From positions 1 to 24,297 of the forward strand of contig JAUYHV010000111.1 in the NCBI GenBank assembly GCA_030689845.1: a stretch of DNA of 24,297 nt, in the 5' to 3' direction. How positions within the stretch are numbered: the first letter of the stretch is position 1; every line of letters starts with the position of its first letter. The position numbers and the translations under genes are program-made. The stretch comes from Dehalococcoidia bacterium. Lineage in GTDB: Bacteria; Chloroflexota; Dehalococcoidia; JACQUA01. The notes under the pieces are model-generated. The model was not told the DNA's origin. It saw nothing but the letters and a program-made list of their open reading frames with translations, and searched no databases. Of this stretch, positions 1 through 7,658 are shown piece by piece.

Positions 1-550
1 GGTAATGCAGGGAAAACACTCCCCTCTCAAAAATGAGGTGGATTTCACCGCCCTGCAGTACCTTCCCGTACTGGTCTTCCAGGACCGGCAGGAGTACCTT
101 ACCGCTCAGTTCAGCCTTGACGGGTTCCCAGTCAATATCAAAAAAACCAGCAAAAGGTGAACTCTGGCCGTTCTCAAGGACGTCCAGCCACCACAGGTTT
201 CCCGCGGTGCCCATATGGTTAGGGACGAAATCAAGGATTTGGCCCATCCCTTTTTTCTGGAGGCTGCTGACGAAATGCTTGAATCCGGCCCAGGAGCCGA
301 TTTCAGGATTAAGTTCATTGTAGTTAGAAATATCATACCCGTGCATGCTGCCGGGACGAGCGGTAAAATAAGGTGATAGATAGCAATCCGTTACACCAAG
401 TTCATGGATATAAGGCACAACAATGGCAGCCTTGCGGAAGGTGAACTTCGAATTAAGCTGTAGCCTGTAGGTGGAAACGGGCCGCCTCGAAAAGGCGCCG
501 CTGTTCAACACAGAGTTGAATATTTTTTGGCTAAATGCGTTGATTTCCAT
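1..550 (-). CDS. treY: Malto-oligosyltrehalose synthase (TreY), N-terminal part, cut by the window edge
   Basis: TreY (GH13) rearranges the reducing-end alpha-1,4 bond of a malto-oligosaccharide into an alpha,alpha-1,1 bond, giving maltooligosyl-trehalose for TreZ. The 183 visible residues read from an ATG whose first base is 550. Seen: STYRLQL at residues 26-32, LSPYFTARPGSMHGYD at 58-73, DFVPNHM at 107-113 (GH13 region I) and DVLENG at 123-128, all in the order and spacing typical of TreY. The catalytic Asp and Glu lie beyond the edge. The start is uncertain: no good Shine-Dalgarno precedes the ATG, and about 23 residues come before the first TreY-like motif. An in-frame stop lies 14 codons upstream of that ATG, so the start cannot be far off. 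It is the last visible gene of the minus-strand series, 62 bases after the GH57 gene. The TreY call is secure. Confidence 0.93.
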   Translation of the reverse strand, partial: MEINAFSQKIFNSVLNSGAFSRRPVSTYRLQLNSKFTFRKAAIVVPYIHELGVTDCYLSPYFTARPGSMHGYDISNYNELNPEIGSWAGFKHFVSSLQKKGMGQILDFVPNHMGTAGNLWWLDVLENGQSSPFAGFFDIDWEPVKAELSGKVLLPVLEDQYGKVLQGGEIHLIFERGVFSLHY

Positions 551-612
551 TTTACGGTAATGCTTCAGTTTTTCAGCTTCAGGTATATATTAACTTCATC
601 CGTTATTGCACC

Positions 613-3039
613 CTACTTTACATTTATGGAAAGCAGTTCTCCAAGGGCTTTAAACGAGCCTACCCATTCCTGTGCCGCTTTGTCTCCACTTTCAGCCCTT
701 GTTTTGAAATCCCCGTAGGACCCTTGTAATATCTTGTAGAAATGATTCTGCACCTTCCACAGGTTCATTTCAAAGGGTTTTAAACGTGTAATGTTGGCGA
801 TTTCTATCATCTGTTTAAGGAGTGACAGGTCCTGCATATCAGATGTGAACCGTGTTATCATCCGTTCCATCGTTTGAGTAAACAGGTAGCCCAGGCCCTG
901 CATGTCCAGGTCGACTTTCCAGTTTACGGCCTCCTCCATCTGACTATTGATTGCATCCAGGTCCGGGGGATCGCTGGTGAGAGCAGTAAGAAGATTGGCA
1001 TTCAAAACAATTTCCACCGGCGCGTGAAAAGCTTTCGGTACAGGGTTGCCAAGATCGATCAGGAAACGCATCAGCGAATAATTCCTTTCATGGAGCCGGC
1101 GATAGTCTTCCTGTATCTCCTTAATAGTGGACTCCAGGACTTTGTCCAGGATTTTCCGCTGTTCATCTTTGAAAAGGGACTTGAGAGAATAATTTGAGTC
1201 ACCAAAGTGGCGGGCAAAAAGGCGGATGACCGGGGTATGCTCGGACGCTTCAAAAGCCCGGGTTACCTCCTCCAACATGGTTTTATAGGCTTCTTCCCCC
1301 TGGTATTCTCTTACCCCGGCGTTCAGGTTGTGGTCGCCAAAATGCAGGACCGCAAAACTAAGCCTGGCTGACTCCAGGGTTATTGTGGAAAATACTTGAG
1401 CTTTTCCGACTACAAGCTTGACTCTTCCTGCTTCAACACTTTGCCTGTCTTCAACCCCAATGTCATAGCAATAAATCCGTTGGTGCTCGGTATATTCCTC
1501 AAACAGGGAACTCACCGCATAATGTGCCCCAACCTTAATCAAGTCAACCATGGCGGGCTTTACACAGGTGTCATATATTTTTCGCCCGTTTCCTTGCTCA
1601 GGAATATTGCTGACGCATTTTTCCAGGCTGGTTAGAAACCCCTCCTCCAAATCTTCGCTTAAAACTTCGCGGGCCAACTGTATCACCCGCCCGGCATACT
1701 TAATAACCTGGACCGTCTCAATTCCGGAGATATCGTCAAAAAACCAGCCGCAACTGGTATACATGAGGAGGGTGTGTCTTTCAAGTTCCAGAAGCTTTAA
1801 ACACGTGGTCTTTTCAGACACGTTAAGCGGCCGCAAGGCATGCCTGTTCAGAAAACTGTCTATATTTTCAATTGAGCGATCAAGAATAACGGAAATATAA
1901 TCATTCCGGGCTTCCCACGGGTCCTTAAATAACTGGCTCCCTGCTTGCTGGTATTTTATTGCAAGGCTATCGCGGAGAAAGTCAAGGGCATTCCTGAGAG
2001 GTCCCCGCCATGCCTGGTTCCATCCCTGGTGTCCTCCGCTGCTGCACCCGCAATCGCTCCGCCATCTTTCAATGCCGTGGCTGCAGCTCCAGGAGGTGTT
2101 TTCAAAAATCTCGACCTCGCTGGCGGGCTGATTTTTTTCAAGGTATTCCCCGTAGTTGGTAAGGTGGATATCGTCATGAGTTTCAATGTAACGGAGGGCA
2201 TAAGCCAGGGCCATGTCACCGAAAAGGTGGTGATGCCCGTAAGATTCCCCGTCCGTGGCAATATGCACAATCTGGGAACGGTTACTCTCGCTGGAGTACC
2301 CGTCCATCAACCTCCGGGCAAAAGATTCGCCGCTGTTCAGGAGTTTCTCAAAGGCTACAGCCCTGGAAATCGGCCCGTCGTAGAAGAAGATGGCAATGGC
2401 CTTACCTGAGGGCAAATTGAGACTGTATGGCATGGTCGGGTCTATCCTTGAACCCGATACGTCCTGCCATTGGCTTCCTCCCAGGGGGCGGACACGTTTT
2501 GCCTGCTGTGGGGCAAGGATGGTAAAGGATATCCCGTGTTGTGCCAGGACTTCGAGGGTTTCGAGATTCACGGCGGTTTCCGGGAGCCACATTCCTTCCG
2601 GGTTCCGCCCGAAACGGTGATTAAAATCCCGGATGCCCCACCGCACCTGTGTCTCCTTGTCCCGGCTGTTAGCCAGAGGGAGTATCAAGTGGTTATATGC
2701 CTGGGAAATGGCCGAACCGTGGTCCGAGAACCTCTCCCGGCTCTCTTTGTCTGCGTCGAGGATGGCCTGGTAAGCCTCCGGGTCGTTTTCCTGCATCCAG
2801 GACAAAAGGGTGGGGCCGATATTGAAACTGATTTTGGAGTAATTATTTCCAATCTCAGTGATTTTGTTTTGCCCGTCGACTACCCTGGAGAAAGCATTGG
2901 GCGCGTAACATTCCGCCGAAATGCGCTCATTCCAGTTCTGGTAGGGATATGCCGATTCCTGGTATTCTATAGCTTCCAGCCAGGGATTTTCCCGGGGAGG
3001 CTGGTAAAAATGCCCGTGAATACATACATAGCGTTCCAT
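613..3039 (-). CDS. GH57 glycoside hydrolase / alpha-glucan-active protein with C-terminal DUF3536
   Basis: An 808-residue member of glycoside hydrolase family 57, whose known members act on alpha-glucans (amylases, glucanotransferases, branching enzymes, amylopullulanases). Seen: motif 1 HGHFYQP at residues 8-14; MWLPE at 150-154, with E154 as the expected nucleophile; DGESYGHHH at 263-271, with D263 as the expected acid/base; and a Cys/Trp-rich stretch (SCSHGIERW, SDCGC) around 313-330. The second half matches the DUF3536 type of C-terminal region and is helix-rich. There is no signal peptide, so it is probably cytoplasmic. The start is an ATG only 4 bases after the treZ stop, so translation is probably coupled. 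Its place between treZ and treY suggests it processes the glucan that feeds trehalose synthesis, possibly as a debranching or chain-trimming enzyme. That role is inference; the exact activity of DUF3536 GH57 proteins is not known to me. Confidence 0.9.
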   Translation of the reverse strand: MERYVCIHGHFYQPPRENPWLEAIEYQESAYPYQNWNERISAECYAPNAFSRVVDGQNKITEIGNNYSKISFNIGPTLLSWMQENDPEAYQAILDADKESRERFSDHGSAISQAYNHLILPLANSRDKETQVRWGIRDFNHRFGRNPEGMWLPETAVNLETLEVLAQHGISFTILAPQQAKRVRPLGGSQWQDVSGSRIDPTMPYSLNLPSGKAIAIFFYDGPISRAVAFEKLLNSGESFARRLMDGYSSESNRSQIVHIATDGESYGHHHLFGDMALAYALRYIETHDDIHLTNYGEYLEKNQPASEVEIFENTSWSCSHGIERWRSDCGCSSGGHQGWNQAWRGPLRNALDFLRDSLAIKYQQAGSQLFKDPWEARNDYISVILDRSIENIDSFLNRHALRPLNVSEKTTCLKLLELERHTLLMYTSCGWFFDDISGIETVQVIKYAGRVIQLAREVLSEDLEEGFLTSLEKCVSNIPEQGNGRKIYDTCVKPAMVDLIKVGAHYAVSSLFEEYTEHQRIYCYDIGVEDRQSVEAGRVKLVVGKAQVFSTITLESARLSFAVLHFGDHNLNAGVREYQGEEAYKTMLEEVTRAFEASEHTPVIRLFARHFGDSNYSLKSLFKDEQRKILDKVLESTIKEIQEDYRRLHERNYSLMRFLIDLGNPVPKAFHAPVEIVLNANLLTALTSDPPDLDAINSQMEEAVNWKVDLDMQGLGYLFTQTMERMITRFTSDMQDLSLLKQMIEIANITRLKPFEMNLWKVQNHFYKILQGSYGDFKTRAESGDKAAQEWVGSFKALGELLSINVK

Positions 3040-3043
3040 ATGG

Positions 3044-4891
3044 TTAGCCCTCCTGACGCCGGCTTAACAGGATAAACGACCACGGCTGGAGCCGGAGCGT
3101 TATATCCCCTTGACAGGTAAGTTCCTCGGGAGCAACCGTTCCCGGACCGGACCACCGGGTATCAGCCGAGTCCAGTATTTTACACCATTTTCCCGGTGAG
3201 ATGTTGAGAACTGCCGCAGTTGCGGAGGGCCCGAAATTGAAAATAACCCGGACTGAATCCTCGCCAGACCAGCGGTGAAGGACAAGCAGCCCGGCTTTTT
3301 CGTAATTGCCGACCTCCATTTTTTCTTTGTCCAGTTGAGCGAGGGCTGGAAGGGTTTTTCGCAGGTGAAGCAGCTCCCGGTAAAAAGCCAGCAGGACGCG
3401 GTGGTGACCGGATTCCCGCAGCCCGTAATTCAGCTTGGAGCGAAAAAGGGTAGCTTCATCCTGGGGGTCTGGAGGTTCACCCTGCCAGCGGAAGTCAACG
3501 AACTCAGCCTTCCGTCCCTCTCTTGTTCCTTTAACCACCGCCGGGTCGGAGTGGTTGGTGAAGTACTGGAACGGCGCTTTCTCCCCATATTCTTCTCCCA
3601 TAAAAAGAAGAGGAATAAAAGGGGAGAGAATGACAGCGCCGGCGGCAAGTTTAAGTCCTTCGAAAGAAATAAGCTGACCGGACCGTTCGCCGAGCATCCT
3701 GTTCCCTACCTGGTCGTGGTTCTGGGAAAAGACGACGAAGCGGAAAGCCGGGACTTCCTTGGAGGATATTCCGTGGCGGCGCTGTCGAAAAGGGGAATAC
3801 TCCCCGGAAAATACGAATCCTTCACGAAAAGCTTTTGCCAGGTGGGCAAGGTGGGTATAGTCCTTATAATAGCCCTGCCTGTCACCTGTGAGTAAAACCC
3901 GAAGGGAGTGGTGAAAGTCATCGTTCCAGTGAGCGTCAAGTCCAAATCCACCTGTTTCTACCGGGCTGATGAGGCGGGCGTCATTTTGATTGCTTTCAGC
4001 CATGAGGTAAACCATACGCTTGAGGGCTTTTCCCTGCTTATGAACCGACGCGGCGAGTTCTTCAATAAAAGTACGGGGCGCCCGGTCTACTATGCCATGC
4101 AGCGCATCCAAACGGAGGGAATCAATATGAAATTCAGTGATCCAATACAGCGCATTCTGGATAAAAAACGAACGCACTTCGTCGCTGAAAGGACCATCGA
4201 AATTGAGGGCGGGTCCCCAGGGAGTGCAATAACTCTCGTTAAAATACGGGCCGAAATCTCTTAAAAAATTTCCTTCGGGTCCGAGGTGGTTATAGACTAC
4301 ATCCAGTATCACCGCCATCCCTTTTTTATGGCAGGCGTTGACCAGTTTTTTCAGGCTGTCGGGGCCGCCGTAAGAGTTTTGCACAGCATAAGGATATACC
4401 CCGTCATAGCCCCAGTTACGGGTGCCGGGAAACTGGGCAACAGGCATAAGTTCGATAGCCGTAATTCCTACGCCTTTGAGACTGTCAAGCCGGGGGATAA
4501 TGGAGTCAAAGGTCCCTTCCGGGGTGTAGGTTCCTGTATGAAGTTCATAAATAACATACTCGGAAAGGGGGATTCCGGTCCACTCACGGTCATCCCAGCT
4601 ATAAACCGGGTCAACTACCCGGGACGGCCCGTGGACTCCCCGGGGCTGGAAACGGGAGGCAGGGTCGGGCCGTTCGGTACTGCCATCTATTTTATAAAAA
4701 TACATGCTGTTCAGCCTCACCCCGTCCACGATTTTTCCGTGGTATCCGCGCCTGTTACGTTTAAGGCGTAACAGTTGCTCTTCGGGTTCCAGTATGTGGA
4801 CCTCAATTTTTTTTGCCGCAGGGGCCCAGACGCGAAACCGGCAGCGGGAATTACCTAAAAAGGTTGCCCCGGGAGTATCAGGTTGTTTCAA
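3044..4891 (-). CDS. treZ: Malto-oligosyltrehalose trehalohydrolase (TreZ)
   Basis: TreZ (GH13) cleaves maltooligosyl-trehalose to release free trehalose and a shortened glucan, the second step after TreY. The 615-residue length is normal. Seen: an N-terminal beta-sandwich (FRVWAPAAKKIEVHI, residues 19-33), the (beta/alpha)8 domain from about 110, DVVYNH at 197-202, SLRLDALHGI at 258-267 with nucleophile D262, LMAES at 296-300 with acid/base E299, and SQNHDQVGNR at 389-398 with D393. These region II-IV versions are characteristic of TreZ. The start is a TTG; an AGGA lies about 13 bases upstream, so initiation may be weak. The next in-frame ATG would remove part of the N-terminal domain. A 116-base gap separates it from malQ upstream. 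It is followed 4 bases later by the GH57 gene. Confidence 0.95.
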   Translation of the reverse strand: MKQPDTPGATFLGNSRCRFRVWAPAAKKIEVHILEPEEQLLRLKRNRRGYHGKIVDGVRLNSMYFYKIDGSTERPDPASRFQPRGVHGPSRVVDPVYSWDDREWTGIPLSEYVIYELHTGTYTPEGTFDSIIPRLDSLKGVGITAIELMPVAQFPGTRNWGYDGVYPYAVQNSYGGPDSLKKLVNACHKKGMAVILDVVYNHLGPEGNFLRDFGPYFNESYCTPWGPALNFDGPFSDEVRSFFIQNALYWITEFHIDSLRLDALHGIVDRAPRTFIEELAASVHKQGKALKRMVYLMAESNQNDARLISPVETGGFGLDAHWNDDFHHSLRVLLTGDRQGYYKDYTHLAHLAKAFREGFVFSGEYSPFRQRRHGISSKEVPAFRFVVFSQNHDQVGNRMLGERSGQLISFEGLKLAAGAVILSPFIPLLFMGEEYGEKAPFQYFTNHSDPAVVKGTREGRKAEFVDFRWQGEPPDPQDEATLFRSKLNYGLRESGHHRVLLAFYRELLHLRKTLPALAQLDKEKMEVGNYEKAGLLVLHRWSGEDSVRVIFNFGPSATAAVLNISPGKWCKILDSADTRWSGPGTVAPEELTCQGDITLRLQPWSFILLSRRQEG

Positions 4892-5007
4892 CTCTGCTCG
4901 ATCCTATTCTTTAAAAACAAGTGAATGTGTCGGAAGTATATGCAAAAAATAACTAACTTCTGGCTGGTTCGGGAAAAAATGGATGAACTCTAATATTATA
5001 TATATTC

Positions 5008-6579
5008 CTACTTGCCGGACGGAATAACTGGCTTCCGTTCATATTTCCCGGTAAGGGCGGCCAATCTATCCTTTATTTCCGGGGTAAGCATATTAATGCT
5101 GAACCTCCAACGCCAGTTGCCCCCGATAGTTCCGGGAATATTCATTCGTGCATCTACGCCCAGCCCGAGAACGTCCTGCAAGGGAAAAATGGCTATGCTT
5201 GCTATAGAGCTCAGGGCAAGACGAATGAAATCCCATTGGATTTCCTCACCGCCGGTTCCCAAATACTGTAGAGCACACCGCCTTTCCTGTTCGACCTCGT
5301 CTTTTGTCTGGGTAGTCTGTGTTCCGGGTTCGGCGGTAAACCAGGCGACTGTAGTATTGTGGTCATGGGTCGCTGAATACACGGCGCAATTACTGGTGTA
5401 ATTGTGTGGTCGGTACTCTGGAGCCTTTGGGCTATCGCTGAAAGCTCGTTGCAGTATTTTCATGCCGGGGAAACCCAAATGGTCACGGAGGGCGTCAACT
5501 TCTGGAGTGATAAATCCCAGGTCTTCGGCGATAACGTGGATATCGCCGAGGGCATTCCTGATTGCATTGAAAAGGGAAGCTCCCGGACCTTTTTTCCATC
5601 TTCCTGTGATGGCTGCGGTTTCCTTCGCGGGTATTTCCCAATAAGATTCAAAACCGCGGAAGTGATCCAACCGGATTATATCAAAGAGTGAATAGTTTAG
5701 GCGCATGCGGTCAATCCACCACCCGTAACCTGATTTGGCCATCTCCTCCCAGTTGTAAATGGGATTACCCCAATACTGACCTGTACGGCTGTAGTAATCC
5801 GGCGGAACCCCGGCAACGACCAGGGGGTCCCCTTTTTCATCGAGGGAAAAAAGCTTCCTGTTTACCCAAACATCGGCGCTGTCGTGGGCAACGTATATTG
5901 GAAGGTCCCCGATTATCCTCACCCCTTTGTTATGACAGTAGTTTTTTAAAGAGTCCCATTGCTTGAAAACCAGGTACTGGAGATACTTGTGAAAATGGAT
6001 TTCCTCATCCATTTTATTTCTCCACTCCACAAGTTTTTGGGAAGTCCGTTCCGCAAGGTCTTTTTCCCATTTTGTCCAGACCGTGCCGCCGTTGGCCCTT
6101 TTCAAGGCCATAAACAGTGCGAAATCTTCGAGCCACGAAGCATTTCTCCTGCAAAAGTCGTGATAATCTTCAACCCCGACATCTATTAACCTTTTTTGAA
6201 ACAAAGCGAACGACTTTTCCAGCAAAGGCATCTTAAAATTAATCACGCTGCCGTAGTCAACACACTCGGGATTAAACTGGGGCAAGTTCCGGGTATCTCC
6301 GGGTTCAAGTAAACCTTCGGTAACCAGCCCGTCGGGGCTAATAAGAAGAGGGTTCATGGCAAAAGCTGAGAAGCACATATAGGGGGAATTCTCAAATCCG
6401 GGAGGATTTACGGGTAATATTTGCCACAAAGTCTGCCCCGTTTCCTCAAGAAAGTTAACGAAGCGATAAGCTTCCGGCCCAAGGTCGCCGATACCGTAAG
6501 GTCCGGGGAGGGATGTAGGATGCAGCAATATGCCGCTTGCTCTTAATGAGTCTGTTGATTGCATCGTTTGCGGTATCAA
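5008..6579 (-). CDS. malQ: 4-alpha-glucanotransferase (amylomaltase, GH77)
   Basis: MalQ transfers segments between malto-oligosaccharides, releasing glucose and building longer chains that GlgP or TreY can use. Length (523 residues) and all GH77 landmarks fit: SGILLHPTSLPGPYGIGDLG at 15-34, GDLPIYVAHDSADVW at 224-238, IIRLDHFRGFESYW at 301-314 with nucleophile D305, IAEDLG at 350-355 with acid/base E352, and YSATHDHNTT at 401-410 with D406 (numbered from the TTG). Two starts are possible: TTG at 6579, 9 bases after the upstream stop, or ATG at 6564, five codons later. Neither has a clear Shine-Dalgarno, so reinitiation after the DRTGG-protein gene is likely. The glucose it releases could be used by the glucokinase encoded at 18050. 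Confidence 0.96.
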   Translation of the reverse strand: MIPQTMQSTDSLRASGILLHPTSLPGPYGIGDLGPEAYRFVNFLEETGQTLWQILPVNPPGFENSPYMCFSAFAMNPLLISPDGLVTEGLLEPGDTRNLPQFNPECVDYGSVINFKMPLLEKSFALFQKRLIDVGVEDYHDFCRRNASWLEDFALFMALKRANGGTVWTKWEKDLAERTSQKLVEWRNKMDEEIHFHKYLQYLVFKQWDSLKNYCHNKGVRIIGDLPIYVAHDSADVWVNRKLFSLDEKGDPLVVAGVPPDYYSRTGQYWGNPIYNWEEMAKSGYGWWIDRMRLNYSLFDIIRLDHFRGFESYWEIPAKETAAITGRWKKGPGASLFNAIRNALGDIHVIAEDLGFITPEVDALRDHLGFPGMKILQRAFSDSPKAPEYRPHNYTSNCAVYSATHDHNTTVAWFTAEPGTQTTQTKDEVEQERRCALQYLGTGGEEIQWDFIRLALSSIASIAIFPLQDVLGLGVDARMNIPGTIGGNWRWRFSINMLTPEIKDRLAALTGKYERKPVIPSGK

Positions 6580-6588
6580 AATAACGGG

Positions 6589-7656
6589 CTAAATTGCCTG
6601 AGCCGCCAGTTGCTTCAGGTATGTTTTATCTATATATTTGTTGAATGTGGATAAACTCTCCCCTATCCTGGTCCCTTTAATGCTGACTTTGCCCACGGCA
6701 GCGCCCATTTTACTGACAACCGTTAGTGTATCGTCGCCGGCCACCATGATAGGCACGTTCTTTTCCCGGGCCGCTGTAATGATAAGGCTGTTGGGATAAA
6801 GTCCCCCTGTCAGTATGAGGAGTTTCGTGGAAGTCTCCAGTGCCGCAAGCTGGATATCCGCCCGGTCTCCGCCGGTAACTACGGCTTTATTCGGCTGGGA
6901 GCGGAAATATTTCAGGGCCCCTTCGACATTCATGGCGCCAACCATAAAATTCTCGATTATTTCTCCTTCTTTGCCCTCGCAGCAAATGATGTTGCCGCCA
7001 AGTATATCTTTTATTTCGCTGATACTCAACGAACTCAGTTTTGGATTGACGGGAATTATTCCACGGACTTTTATTCCCTGTTTAGTAAGGAAAGGCACAA
7101 TATATTTATTTATGAAGTCGATTTGATGCGGCGGAATATTGTTTAAAATGATCCCCGTCAGTTTATCTTTGAACCTGTCATGCATGGCCATAATCATATC
7201 GATATTGATTTCCCCGAAAACAGGCGAGTCCACCAGTAATAGGGGCAAATCGTACTTTTCGATGAAGTGAATATTCGAGACCCCTACCGAAAAGCCGTCA
7301 AACAAATCCTGCCCTCCTCCGATCACCACGGCATCCTTGCCCTTTTTTAATTCCTGGTATGCCCGGTAAATAGTATCAGCAGCGCCACCCGTCTTTCCCA
7401 GGTACAGGTTAATGTAATCAAGTTTATCGAGAGAAAATGGGCAAATCAAGGAGACATCGTCTTCAAGGGAGAAGTTTTCCTTTATCAGCACAGCATCTTC
7501 TTCCACTTTTTCCCCGTCTTTGAGTATAAAATTTTTACCAATCGGCTTAAAATAACCGGCTTTGATGCCTTCGGATTTGAAAAAATCCAGGAGGCCGAGG
7601 GCAACAAGTGTTTTGCCGGCATATTTGTTCGTCGAGGCCACAAATACTTCAATCAT
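6589..7656 (-). CDS. P-loop ATPase with DRTGG domain (phosphotransacetylase-family-like protein, BioD-like N-terminus)
   Basis: A 355-residue protein resembling the N-terminal regulatory half of long-form phosphotransacetylases, without the catalytic Pta domain. Seen: a BioD/CobB-like P-loop at residues 7-17 (STNKYAGKT core), a central nucleotidase-like fold (VVIGGGQDLFDG, LLLVDSPVFGE), and a DRTGG-type domain from about 210 (AVVTGGDRADIQLAAL, LILTGGLYPN, GDDTLTVV). Proteins of this type are commonly encoded beside ADP-forming acyl-CoA synthetases, and here the start lies 2 bases after that gene's stop, with an AGGGAG about 9 bases before its ATG. It probably binds nucleotide and regulates or senses acetyl-CoA/acetate metabolism. 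That function is inference; annotation as an acetyltransferase would be wrong because the catalytic domain is missing. Confidence 0.85.
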   Translation of the reverse strand: MIEVFVASTNKYAGKTLVALGLLDFFKSEGIKAGYFKPIGKNFILKDGEKVEEDAVLIKENFSLEDDVSLICPFSLDKLDYINLYLGKTGGAADTIYRAYQELKKGKDAVVIGGGQDLFDGFSVGVSNIHFIEKYDLPLLLVDSPVFGEINIDMIMAMHDRFKDKLTGIILNNIPPHQIDFINKYIVPFLTKQGIKVRGIIPVNPKLSSLSISEIKDILGGNIICCEGKEGEIIENFMVGAMNVEGALKYFRSQPNKAVVTGGDRADIQLAALETSTKLLILTGGLYPNSLIITAAREKNVPIMVAGDDTLTVVSKMGAAVGKVSIKGTRIGESLSTFNKYIDKTYLKQLAAQAI

Positions 7657-7658
7657 GG

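Noticed and set aside
2470..3075. Open frame of 201 codons on the plus strand
   Set aside because: It lies wholly antisense to the GH57 gene and the treZ end, has no recognisable motif, and its length is explained by the codon bias of the real gene.
3275..3895. Open frame of 206 codons on the plus strand
   Set aside because: Antisense to treZ, whose catalytic motifs are intact on the other strand; no family resemblance.
4892..5007. TATAAT (complement of 4995-5000) as a treZ promoter
   Set aside because: No acceptable -35 hexamer at proper spacing; the gap is simply AT-rich.
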